Of a stretch of 64,000 nucleotides of DNA, positions 42,496 to 52,573 are shown in pieces. A program made the translations under genes and the position numbers. The stretch spans positions 14,965,501 through 15,029,500 of the forward strand of contig NC_066277.1 in assembly GCF_905404315.1 (NCBI RefSeq), in the 5' to 3' direction. The notes below the pieces were generated by a model. That model was not told the origin of the DNA, did not search any database, and saw only the letters and a program-made list of their open reading frames with translations. Source of the DNA: Leptidea sinapis. Taxonomy: Eukaryota; Arthropoda; Insecta; Lepidoptera; Pieridae. Position 1 is the stretch's first letter. Every line of letters begins with the position of its first letter.

Positions 42496-44147
42496 ATTTT
42501 GATGATAATTGATACTTGTTTACATCGCACATATGTAAAAGCTAATATTTTTCAGATTTCCCGTACACAAGATAATGAAAAAAAATTGGCATCTATGGCA
42601 GAATTTCTAAGTGTCTGTAATAAAAATGCAATGCGCTTACGTTAATTGCTACATTGCAAAATTTAGTAGATCTAAAACCAAATAAGCATATTTATATTTC
42701 ACCTCTAAAGGATTTAAGTGTTTGGATTAACCACATTTAAAATTTGACAAAAGCTGTCATAGAAATATAATGTGATGTCCGCTTACACTACATATACCAA
42801 AAAGATATCCCTGGAAAAGATATCTAACTCTAAAAACAAATTTTATTTAATTCAAGGAACTCAACATTTAAATAACCGGTTTAACTAATTATTTTATTTT
42901 AATAAAAATATTATATTTGAGTATTAGTTTCTTTCATTAAACCTTACCTTAACTTATTAAATCCAAATCCCTTTAGAACGTAAAGAAGTAACAAATATAA
43001 ACTCAAGCCAATAAATAAACATACAAACATTCCCCTTTATAACATGAGTGTTATTTTTGATTATAAACGTTAAAACCTCTGACTGAACAGATCTTGATCG
43101 GAAAATGGGACAGACTGACGAAAATAAAACTTAATGCAACCCACGTTTTTGTCTGGATTTAAAAAAAAAAATGCCTAACTGCTACTCCACTGATATCACT
43201 GTCCAAATCGGGTTCTAAATTCAAAATACGCAGCTGAAACTGTAATAGTGTTTACATTGCTGCCTATTGACCAATTATATTTTAAACAACTGGAGTAAAC
43301 GCAGAAATGTATAGACATAGTAGTCGAAGGTTATTATGGTGTCGTTTATGGCATGTGCCATATTTCGGCTTTGATTTTGTATAAGGTGAACGTCGAACGT
43401 TATTGGCTTATCAGAATAAAATAAAGCGGGTATGCAAAGAGGATGTAAATACTACGTAGTAAGGGGCGAGACTGCCTTAGTAAAAATTAAAATTTAGTTT
43501 AGTATGAAACGTGCTGTGATTTGACATACGTTTGAAATAATAATTAAATATATTAGGCCGACGAAGTATAATTCGGCTAAGTTTGAAAGCGATCAGTTGC
43601 TTAAAACCCAGTGGTTTTCGGCTCTCTGTTTTTTACAAGATTATAGCCATTTTCTGTCAATCTATCAATGACTGCACGTTTCATTTTTTTTATGATAATA
43701 AAGGACAAATGATTTCCTGCCAATTGATTTTTGTATTTGTGAAGTAAAAAATAAAACATTCGAAATTCAAACAGTTTAACTCGAAGTGCAAAACTTTTAG
43801 TGTGCCCCATTTAGTAGAAACTTGTGCTAACTAGCGAAAAGGCGTTCTATCTAAAAACTGGATTTAATTATGACGTATTATACAATAAATAATATTGTAC
43901 ATAAAAATTATTTTATTTCAAGAGATCTAGACGATATTTGCGATCTAATATTATTTCTGTTTGTTTTTCCTTATCGCTAAATGATATCATACAACTCTTA
44001 AAACACATTTTTACAGTGTTTAATAACGTGATGTTGAACTGTACATAAAAGTTATTTAAGCATTAAGTATTAAATAAGATAAATAATAAAATTATCAATT
44101 ATTTATTTAACATTACATTAACATTTAACATCACTCAATTTAAATTT
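42496..44147. other. Unassigned AT-rich block
   Basis: No repeat or coding sequence recognised over 1.6 kb. A palindrome TACTACGTAGTA lies near 43451. Confidence 0.35.
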
Positions 44148-44240
44148 AAAAACAACATTTATGAACGATGCGGGACTCCGCAACCTCTTGCGTTCTGTGC
44201 GAGCGCTCTACCACTGAGCCAACCTTCAGTGGCTTAATTT
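44148..44240 (-). repeat. tRNA-derived SINE head, minus
   Basis: TTATGAACGATGCGGGACTC, CTCTTGCGTTCTGTGCGAGC, TCTACCACTGAGCC. Box B is broken by a deletion. Confidence 0.7.
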
Positions 44241-44324
44241 AGATTTAACATCACATAACAACAACCGGTACTGTATCGAAAAATTTAACGTTAAATTTAA
44301 GTTTTATTTATTTAACTACCCGTT

Positions 44325-44510
44325 CCCGCCCGCTTCGCTGGGTGAATTTTAAAAGAAAGGAACGTTGGAATTTCAAAAATAAATGGCCATAAACCATCTA
44401 GGATAAATTTAGCATCGCATAGTGGTAGTTTCATGTCGATACGATCAGTGATTTAGGCGTGAAAGAGCCTCAAACAAAGACAATTTTCATTATATATATA
44501 ATGACACAAA
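44325..44510 (+). repeat. Dispersed repeat, GGCGGGAA/TATATATA type, copy 2
   Basis: See 40370-40590. Begins CCCGTTCCCGCCCGCTTCGC. Confidence 0.7.
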
Positions 44511-45189
44511 ACTAAGAAATCTATACATTTAAATCTATGTGCCTCTGTCTTTAGTTACATTTTTTGATATTTTATAGTTTTAAAACTTTATATGACTAAT
44601 AGACAAAACTAAGTACGAATTTGTATCTTCCGTCTGTCTATCTGTCTGTCCTTTTATAAACTTTCATCTAGAAGGGCTTGCACGATCGTGATGAAAATTA
44701 GTATGTTATAATAATGCCATACAATAAGGTGAAATTTAGACCGCACTGCGCTATAAACCTAGATTTTTATTAACCTAGAATTTGCCTCTCTTTCTATCGC
44801 GTGACTCTAACCTCTTCTGACGACATTAGGGTTGTCTTCTTTAAGTTAAACTGTACCTACCTGGTACCTGGTCTTATAAAAGTAGCTCAGTTTTTTCTAT
44901 AATATAAGTAGGTATGTATTCGCAATATTAAAACAATATTCTTTCGTTGTCAAACCTACATTAGATGCAGATAAGTGAGAGTAATGTGCGTTGAAAGACC
45001 ATGACAACATAGTTCACTTCCCCTTCAAAAAGTAGAAATTATTACCTACTAGTATTAGGAATTATTAGAAATATATTAGGAACTAGTGGACCCAACAGAC
45101 GTTGTCCTGTATACACGTCTTAAATTTGAAAAATCTGTCCAGCCGTTAGGAGGAGTTCACTAACATACACATGAGCAGGAGAATTATAT

Positions 45190-45610
45190 TATATGGACGT
45201 AATTGAGAATCTAAACCAATCTCAAATTCACTGAAACAAACAAAAAGTCATCAAAATCGGTCCAGCCGTTTAGGAGGTAGTTTAATTGGGAATCTAAACC
45301 ATTCTCGAATCCACCTGAAGACACACACCAATCTCAAATACACTGGAACACACAAAAATATCATCAAAATCGGTCTAGCCGTTTAAGAGGTAGTTCAATT
45401 GTGAATGTAAACCATTCTTGAATCCACCCGAAGACACACATCAATCTCAAATTCACTGGAACACACAAAAATCTCATCAAAATCGGTCCAGCCGTTCAGG
45501 AGGTAGTTCAATTGTGAATCTAAACCATTCTCGAATCCACCTGAAGACACGCAGAAAGTTTCAATAAAATCGGTCCAGCCGTCTAGGAGGAGTTCAGTGA
45601 CATACACACG
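45190..45610 (+). repeat. Minisatellite, 113 bp unit
   Basis: ATCAAAATCGGTC recurs at 45250, 45363 and 45476, exactly 113 bp apart; a fourth, shortened unit follows at ~45564. Units contain AATCTCAAATTCACTGGAAC, CAGCCGTT, AGGAGGTAGTTCAATTG and ACCATTCTCGAATCCACC. The array sits in a repeat beginning GGACCCAACAGACGTTGTCC (45086). Confidence 0.9.
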
Positions 45611-45749
45611 CACACAAGAATTATATATATAAAGATTAGTATTATTTATAGTGAGGTAGATACAATATACGAGCTTGAATAGGTCCATGACGTGAGCTAA
45701 ACTTGAACACGTCCCCTTAGGTATTCTATAAACCATAGATAATTAATAC

Positions 45750-45903
45750 GTATAGATTTATAGCGTCTTGGTGTTAGACAACCGATAAAAACAGGAATAT
45801 AAGTTTAGTTTGCGTGACAGGCTACGTCTTACACTCGCGATTTGTACGACACTTTATGATAGTCTGCGTGAATTGCTCAAAATAGAGGTTAGCTCTAAAG
45901 ATA
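45750..45903 (+). repeat. Repeat family G, copy 2
   Basis: See 15905-16130. Confidence 0.75.
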
Positions 45904-45904
45904 A

Positions 45905-46195
45905 TATCCTTCTTATATTATAAATGTGAAAGTTTGTATGTCTGGATGTATGTTTGAACTTCTTTAACGCAAAATCTACTGAATAGATTTTGATGAAACT
46001 TAACAATAATATAGCTTACACACCAGAATAACAAATAGGCTATAATTTATAAAACTATAGTGTGAATTATACAAAATATAAAAGAAATGTGATTGTTACT
46101 AATGAATACAGCTAGCGCCATCTCTTATCAACTAGCAAGGAAAAGATCAATACAATTTATATGGCAAAACAACGTTTGCCGGGTCAGCTAGTATA
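45905..46195 (+). repeat. Repeat family J, fuller copy
   Basis: TATATTATAAATGTGAAAGT, CTACTGAATAGATTTTGATG, ending GTTTGCCGGGTCAGCTAGTA. Confidence 0.7.
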
Positions 46196-46204
46196 AGATA
46201 TAAT

Positions 46205-46465
46205 CTCTCCTTCCCACAAGCACACAGCCGGTCTGAGGTTCGAGTCTCCTTCGGAGACGCCCCGCGACTGTTGTTGCGTAGTCTTTGCGGCCTCCACGGC
46301 CCACGTCCTACTTCGCTGTGAAAGCCAGGGCTGCTAACAGCACAGAGGAGGTTTTAGTCGGTATGGGGCGTCCGCTTACGCGGACACTCGAGTCCGACAT
46401 ATTACGCCCCGTTCCGGGGCGTAAATACGTAACAGTATTTCCTCCTCTCAAAAAAAAAAAAAAAG
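46205..46465 (+). mobile_element. LINE 3' tail, GC-rich, with poly-A
   Basis: GCACACAGCCGGTCTGAGGT, GACGCCCCGCGACTGTTGTT, CGCCCCGTTCCGGGGCGTAA (a hairpin) and a 14-base A run. 53178-53282 is an inverted copy of its first 100 bp. Probably the 3' region of an R1-like LINE; the family name is uncertain. Confidence 0.65.
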
Positions 46466-46599
46466 ATGTAAACAATTATGAGAGTCCAAGTACGAAAAAC
46501 TAAACACAACCATTGAACTTACTTAGTATAGGTAGTAAATAGGTAGCTATCATGAATTTGATTATAATAATAATCACTTTAAATTAGATTATATCACCT

Positions 46600-46960
46600 T
46601 CTTTGGAAAGTATATTTAAAAATTGGATCACACCTTTGCTATTTAAATGCTTTGCTTTTTTATATTTCTCTCTTTTTAAAAGATCATATCGTTTCTTTAG
46701 ATTGAAATATTTTGGAAGTGAAAACTTTCTTTAGCGGCGTTAAGCACTTTTCACTTTAAGAAAATTCGTAAGACATAAATTGATATTATGGATGAAAGTT
46801 GATTTTTTTGAGAGATAAACTTTTTAATGCAATAGAATTGTAATCTCAAATGTTAAATTTGTAAGTAATATAATTTATCATTATTGTGTGAATTAAACGA
46901 AAAAAATTTCAAAAATTTCTACGAATTACAGATAAATAAAGCAATTCGTGTGAAATTATT
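46600..46960 (+). repeat. Repeat family F, inverted copy
   Basis: AAAGATCATATCGTTTCTTTAG, GTGAAAACTTTCTTTAGCGG, GATGAAAGTTGATTTT; inverse of 48780-49240. Confidence 0.75.
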
Positions 46961-47589
46961 ATACAAGTGCTAACCCATTGTTGGTGTTCGTGGTTCTCTT
47001 TGTGCTACGGTGCGTACCCCCTCCACTCATGTTTACCAGGGCCAACTCCCACAGTTTGCTTGGGCCTAAGCGTTGTACATGTGTAAATACCTACGTGTTT
47101 GTGCGCGCATGCGTAGTACAAAGCTTGATAATGCATCACAACAACCGTTGTGTTTTGTATACGTATTATGTTTGTAGAAATTTTTCATTATTTTTTATAG
47201 AAAAATTTTTGAAGATTTCACTTCTACCACTTGTGAATTGCATGTTTTTTTTTAATATGCAACCAGCCTTATCTACATTTTTATCAAACTGTCGTGGATG
47301 TAATATGGCGCAGCACATAATATAAATAACGGCGTAAAATCGAAATTCAATTGAGATTTTTACTGGTTTGAGCCGATTGTATAGTGTTTTATGCGTCGAA
47401 ATTATATGATATGTAATCCGTTATAATTTTCCCAGTACATTTTAAATGGTTATAGTTCTACGTGATGTTATGTTTCGTACTAACCACAAAAAGGCACAAG
47501 CAAAATTTTTTCAGTAGAGACGTACATTTGAGTGTGATTTGGTTTTCGTGCTCTTACACATAAATAATTTCTGCACACAAATTACTGGA
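46961..47589. other. Unassigned; 115-codon frame not supported
   Basis: 46978-47325 (+) is open but low in charged residues and matches nothing known; treated as chance. Confidence 0.3.
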
Positions 47590-47790
47590 TAATTATTCCA
47601 CTATCCTACTTATATTTTAAATGCGAAAGTTTGTATGAATGTACGGATGTTTGGATGTATTTTTGTTACTCTTACAAGCAAAACTACTGAATAGATTTTG
47701 ATGAAACTGTACAATAATACAGACTATAATTTATAAAGTGATTGTGTAAAATATCCAAAATATAACTATAAGTGTCAATTAAGTGTGAAT
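47590..47790 (+). repeat. Repeat family J fragment
   Basis: TATTTTAAATGCGAAAGTTTG, CTACTGAATAGATTTTGATG. Confidence 0.65.
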
Positions 47791-47964
47791 CTGCTTATCT
47801 GCGAGTTATTCTGGCGTGCGCCGCAGAAAATGTTGGAGAATATTCCTCCAAAAAAAGTCCGCGACAGCGTATATCTATCATTTATGTGTAAGCCATTATC
47901 GCCACTATAGTGAACCATAAATACTATAAAAAATGTATAAATATAAATACATATTGCCGCTCTT

Positions 47965-48410
47965 AATATACCAGCTATTTTGGATCCAAATCCAAACCGC
48001 CACGATGGCAAGCGTCCTGATGGAATGACGATTGTGGCTTGGGCGTCGATACTCTGGCTCCTTCTCATGTCCAAGTTACGTCAGTTGGTGCTAGGGCTGC
48101 TGCATCGACTGCCGAAGACAGCAAACGTCGCAAATATGTCAGTCTCAGTGAGTCTTCCTTCTTTGTGCCGTTTCGTGTCGAGAAATTTGGCCCGTGGGGC
48201 CCAGAGGCGTGGACAATGTACGAGGTACTTTCTTCTTCAAAAGCTACTGAAAATCCAAGTGCCGGCAGCTATTCGGTCAACGGATCAGCCCAGCTACCCA
48301 ACGCAGAAATGCTGCCAGAGTTCTTGGTACTTTTCCACGTAATGATAATTTTAATTTTATGTAGTCATAGTATTGTAAATATAGTTATAAGATTTGTTTT
48401 GTTTGAATAA
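47965..48410 (+). mobile_element. RPDG/WDATC domain repeat, + copy
   Basis: Two overlapping frames: GKRPDGMTIVAWAS, then (shifted) VDTLAPSHVQVTSVGARAAA, RKYVSLSESSFFVPFRVEKF and GPWGPEAWTMYE. The ARGRALVWDATC segment of the 30929-31360 copy is deleted here, along with the frame. Same 3' flank, ending near AATAAATTTTTAATAG. Confidence 0.75.
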
Positions 48411-48749
48411 ATTTTTAATAGAAAATGAATATTTATTTCTAACTCACATTTGGTAGTTACATTAAAACCATATATCAAAATAGATTTAATTCAAATTTTT
48501 TAATTTTAACTTTAGAGGTCAAGACAACATACATACTATTGACAACATATTGTCAACGTGGAAGACGACGCTGGAAGCAGCTAGTTACTGCTACAAACAA
48601 GCATTTGACATAAAAAATATATATTATTTTTTTTATACTTTCATGCTATAACTATATTAATATAACAGTATTTTTATTTTGAGGAGGCAAACGGGTGAGA
48701 GGTTCACTTGTTCGAAATTTAAAAATGTAAAATAAAACGCATGGATACA

Positions 48750-49250
48750 GATCTTGAACTTGAACATTAAAGTGTGATTTTTGAATATTTTGGAAAGATT
48801 TTAGAATAATTTCACACGAATTGCTTTATTTATCTGTAATGAGAAGAAATTTATCTTTGTTTTATTTTCTATTTTAATTTATTTCACACAATAATGATAA
48901 TTTTTATATTACTTACAAATTTAGCATTTGAGATCTATTACAATTCTTTTGCATCTAAATTAGAGATTAACTTTAATTAGCGGTAAACTTTTTAATTTTG
49001 CAATTAAAAAGTTTATCTATCAGAAAAATCAACTTTCATCCATAATATCAATTAATGTCTTACGAATTTTCTATCAGGCCACGTGTCCTGACGCGAGTTT
49101 AACATTTGATACCCATCCCCAGAAAAGTGCTCAACGCCGCTAAAGAAGTTTTCACTTCAAAAATATTTAGATCTAAAGAAACGATATGATCTTTTAAAAA
49201 AAGAGAAATTTAAAGAAGCAAAGCATTTATATGGCAAAGGTATGATCCTA
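48750..49250 (-). repeat. Repeat family F, long copy
   Basis: See 13986-14400 and 46600-46960. Contains AAGAAACGATATGATCTTTT. Confidence 0.75.
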
Positions 49251-49507
49251 TTTTAAAATTTACTTTCTAATGAAGGTGAAATTGATCTATGCGTGAAATA
49301 GTACGCATAGATACAGATCTATGCTTATTATTTTACGTGTTGCAAAAGAATGCTAATAGTTAGGATGATTTCAATGAATGTATCTCAAAGCTATCGAAAC
49401 AAGGTATAATAAATCATGCATAAATCACTCATATTGTGTTCTATATTATTTTATACACATGACACAAAGTTGATTGTAATAATTTTGCTAAAAAATTACA
49501 CTTTTTG

Positions 49508-49750
49508 TGGGAGGCTTCTTTGCACAGGATGCCGGCTAGATAATGGGTACCACAAGGGCACCTATTTCTGCCGTGAAGCAGTAATGAGTAAGCATTACTG
49601 TGTTTCGGTCTGAAGGGCGCCGTAGCTAGTGAAGCTCAGAACTTTTCGGTTTTTCAAGAATTCTGAGCGGCACTGCATTGTAATGGGCAGGGCGAATCAA
49701 TTACCATCAGCTAAACGTCCTGCTCGTATCGTCCCTTATTTACATAAAAA
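49508..49750 (+). repeat. Family A repeat, + copy with internal deletion
   Basis: GTGGGAGGCTTCTTTGCACA to CCCTTATTTACATAAAAAAA. Confidence 0.9.
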
Positions 49751-49805
49751 AACTCATATGAATTTTTGAAGACGGTTGTTTTTTTTTGTTAATTTTTTTT
49801 TTATA

Positions 49806-50215
49806 ATATTTTACATACATGTGAAAAAGGATTTCGCTTGAATGTGTTAGAGCAATTAGAAATAATAAAACACAAAAATAACATGTTTACATTGTTGATT
49901 GAACAAACAAATTTCGTCTCTTCACCTTTGTTACGTATCTCTTCCGGGAGTATTCGTCACAACAGCCGACCAATCACTGCGCGTCATTTCATGGGATGAG
50001 AATTGATTCTCTCTGATTCTCTCATTAGATTCAGTCTCGTGCCAGATTTTGGCGAGACTACGCGTCCTGGGTATGCCTCGTGTAGAGGCGAAACACGTGT
50101 CGAATTGTTTAAAGACAAATATTGGCGGAATTTACACTAAAGAAAACTCAAATCATTTGAATAATTGTGGATTTCCGCAAAGTAACGCCTATTTCAATAA
50201 ATTTTCATAAAAAAA
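49806..50215 (+). mobile_element. PLE 3' end: ORF C-terminus, 3' region and hammerhead-like core
   Basis: 49815-49960 reads HTCEKGFRLNVLEQLEIIKH, NNMFTLLIEQTNFVSSPLLR, the C-terminus of the PLE ORF that is deleted in the copy at 6786. The tail continues with ACAACAGCCGACCAATCACT (shared with 6847) and the block repeated in the hairpin at 2850-3001. 50067-50101 is a hammerhead-like core: CTGGGTA (consensus CUGANGA, two changes), stem II GCCTC/GAGGC, GAAAC, ACGT, GTC. Confidence 0.82.
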
Positions 50216-50651
50216 ACCTTAATTGCTAAAACAAAATGTTCTTGCCTCTTCGTGTCCGTTTCACGCGTGACGTAGTTACTACTTTTAATGAGCGTAAACA
50301 TTAGACTTTGAACGTTACTGCCACGAAATAATGTCTTAATTTGAATGAATGTTTTAATGTTATCTGTATAAGTTAATGTATTGGTATATCTGTCGCAAGG
50401 ATATGATAATAACAGAGATTTGGTCAATTCCCTTAGTGATTTGATCAAATCACGAAATATGTTAAAATAACAACACGTTTTTATCATTTCTCGAAACAAA
50501 TCTAGTGATTTAATCAATTATCAGAATTGGATCAATTATGTTCATGTAATTGTTTTAATTATTACCAGAAATGACAATAAGTGACTTGAGTCATACCGTT
50601 ACTCGGACAGGTTAGGTGGAAGGGGATGGCGGGCATGGCCCTCTTCCACTT
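50216..50651. other. Unassigned spacer
   Basis: A 107-codon minus frame (50517-50194) matches nothing known. GC-richer GGTGGAAGGGGATGGCGGGC at 50610. Confidence 0.3.
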
Positions 50652-50913
50652 TTTTCATATTCAGCTGATGGTAATTGATACGCCCTGCCCATTAAAATGC
50701 AGTGCCGCTCAAGATGATTGAAAACCCCAAAAATTCTGAGCGGCACTACAGCTGCGCTCAGACATAACATGGCAAGTCTCATTTGCCCAGTAATTTTACT
50801 AGCTACGGCGCCCTTCAGACAAAAACACAGTAACGCTTACATATTACTGCTGCATGGCAGAAATAGGCGCCGTTATGGTACCCATAATCTAGCCGGCATC
50901 CGATGCACAGGAG
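50652..50913 (-). repeat. Family A repeat, minus
   Basis: TTCATATTCAGCTGATGGTA to GGCATCCGATGCACAGGAGC, missing its extreme 3' tail. Confidence 0.9.
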
Positions 50914-51024
50914 CATGTGTATCGATTACTGGTAATCTTACTTCGTGGTTTTCTTTTTAAATAATATAGGGCTTTTACTTGGCCTTTAAAGCAACTTTTA
51001 CTCATACAAAGAATTACTATTACG

Positions 51025-51090
51025 CAGGGCGCATCAATTACCATCAGCTGAACGTCGTCTCGTCCCTTATTTTCATTAAAAAAAAACACG
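51025..51090 (+). repeat. Family A repeat, + 3' tail only
   Basis: CGCAGGGCGCATCAATTACC to TTATTTTCATTAAAAAAAAA; inverted relative to the copy 110 bp upstream. Confidence 0.85.
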
Positions 51091-51139
51091 ACTATACTAA
51101 CTTGAATAATTTTTGCATTTAAATGATTCCATACCTCAA

Positions 51140-51240
51140 ATGGAAAAGAACGGACCCTTATAGGTTCAGTTTATTGTCCGTCAATATGTCCGGCCGTATG
51201 TATGTCTGTCGGAACGCGTGTAGTTATCGAGTTAAAATTA
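51140..51240 (-). repeat. Repeat family K end fragment
   Basis: AACGGACCCTTATAGGTTC and TATGTATGTCTGTCGG, the start of family K as at 32175-32230. Confidence 0.5.
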
Positions 51241-51315
51241 AAGTCTATACTCAAGTCTAAAATCTCTTGAAGCTATCAAATAATTAAACTTTTTAATAAT
51301 TAACAAAATCGTCAT

Positions 51316-51510
51316 CCAGTCCCGATCTTAATCCGCTGGATTATGCTTTATGTTCAGTTTTAGAGAGTACGGATTGCTCTAAACACCATAGTAATTTGGA
51401 GTCCCTAAAACAATCCATATGATTGGCAGTGAAGGATTTTCCCATGGTAAGAGTGCGTGCTATTAATAACTGGCCTCAACGTTTATGGCTTGTGTATATG
51501 TGAATAAGTG
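51316..51510 (+). mobile_element. mariner transposase, C-terminal fragment
   Basis: Reads SSSPDLNPLDYALCSVLEST, SKHHSNLESLKQSI, stop, LAVKDFPMVRVRAINNWPQR. SPDLNPLDY holds the last catalytic aspartate of mariner; the rest matches the family whose N-terminus lies at 19570-19972. Not adjacent to it and on the other strand, so two separate relics. Confidence 0.85.
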
Positions 51511-51813
51511 ATTTTCTCCGTGTAACTGTTCTTTATTGAGTGAATATAAATGAACAAAAAAAAAATATGTTACTTATTGGACTTTATATTTTAGTTTGAA
51601 CGTTGGAAATTATTCTTATAATTTTATAAATAGATTGAAAAAAATCACAAAATGAAACATTTTTTGTTTGAATTTTTGTAACCACTTCTAAACGGCATTG
51701 AATTTTGAATATTTTTTTTTCCCATAAATTGTCGACTCAATGTTAAGTCAAGTGTTTCAGTTCGAAAGTCCTTTATCAATAGGATATTATAATTGATAAT
51801 TGAAGCCAAATAA

Positions 51814-51961
51814 TATCGATAAACTATCGATATTTTCGATACACAGCAATACTATACTATAATTGAACCTAAATATTCAATGTTATATCGATAGCCCTAT
51901 AGATATTAAAGATAATTTGCGGCTTATAATAAATCATTTATCGATAACCAAAGTATCGATA
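51814..51961. promoter_or_regulatory. Cluster of five TATCGATA octamers (DRE-like promoter element)
   Basis: Perfect TATCGATA occurs at 51814-51821, 51825-51832, 51886-51893, 51939-51946 and 51954-51961, plus TTCGATA at 51835. In Drosophila this octamer is the DRE bound by DREF/BEAF and marks core promoters. Directly downstream the sequence turns GC-rich (CGCACGCACGACGCAACG, GGCCGGTACGTGCGGCG), like a promoter or 5' UTR. The transporter ATG is 576 bp further on. Confidence 0.65.
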
Positions 51962-52536
51962 GTTCGACAACAGCAAACCGCACGCACGACGCAACGTGGG
52001 GGCCGGTACGTGCGGCGAAAACATCTCGCTCGCCAGATACTCAAAGCCGTTGGCAGATACAGCACCCTTAAAAGACTGTATTGCAGCCAATGGAGACCAC
52101 TTCGAATAAGCTTTTTATATTTTGTAAAAATAATAAATTTTATTTGCAATAGAATTGTTTTTCTTTTTTTAGTATTTATGGCAACGTATACCCAAAACTT
52201 AGGCACGCCCCCAATTTTTTCGCTTCCATGTGGGCAGAACTATCATGAAATCGTTTGTATATCCAAAAGCTTAACATAATAAAAATTCACCTATCACCCT
52301 CATTCTAATCTCAACATTTCGTACCGCTGCAAACAGCTGCTATGTGTAACACAAGATTTATTCTATTTTAGACTGTGTCTTATCAACATTCATTATTTAT
52401 ATAATATTTGCAAATGTATTATAAATTAATACCTTTATATCAGTTACAAAATAACATTAATAGTAACACGCTCTCTCCATCGTTAGTTCATTTTCAAATT
52501 TACTGTTTAACGATTGTGCTGAAATCACTCGTGAAA

Positions 52537-52573
52537 ATGGGGAAAATAAGGCAGTTTCAAACAACTTTGGCAT
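52537..52573 (+). CDS. Transporter exon 1 (coding part)
   Basis: ATG with good context (AAAATGG), 12 codons and one base, donor T/GTACGT at 52574. The carried base plus GT at 55864 makes a Cys codon and gives a smooth start into TM1. The longer open frame around it (52408-52650) is otherwise non-coding. Confidence 0.72.

Noticed and set aside
45190..45610. Evenly spaced repeats as a CRISPR array
   Set aside because: Eukaryotic context, whole 113 bp units are repeated with no unique spacers, and no cas genes.
46978..47325. 115-codon open frame on the + strand
   Set aside because: Low-complexity hydrophobic composition and no recognisable family.
47980..48342. 120-codon frame as an independent protein
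   Set aside because: It is mostly the wrong frame of the RPDG/WDATC repeat; the domain continues in the overlapping frame from 48039.
51863..52279. 138-codon frame overlapping the TATCGATA cluster
   Set aside because: It begins inside the octamer cluster and its composition is not protein-like; more likely promoter and 5' UTR sequence.
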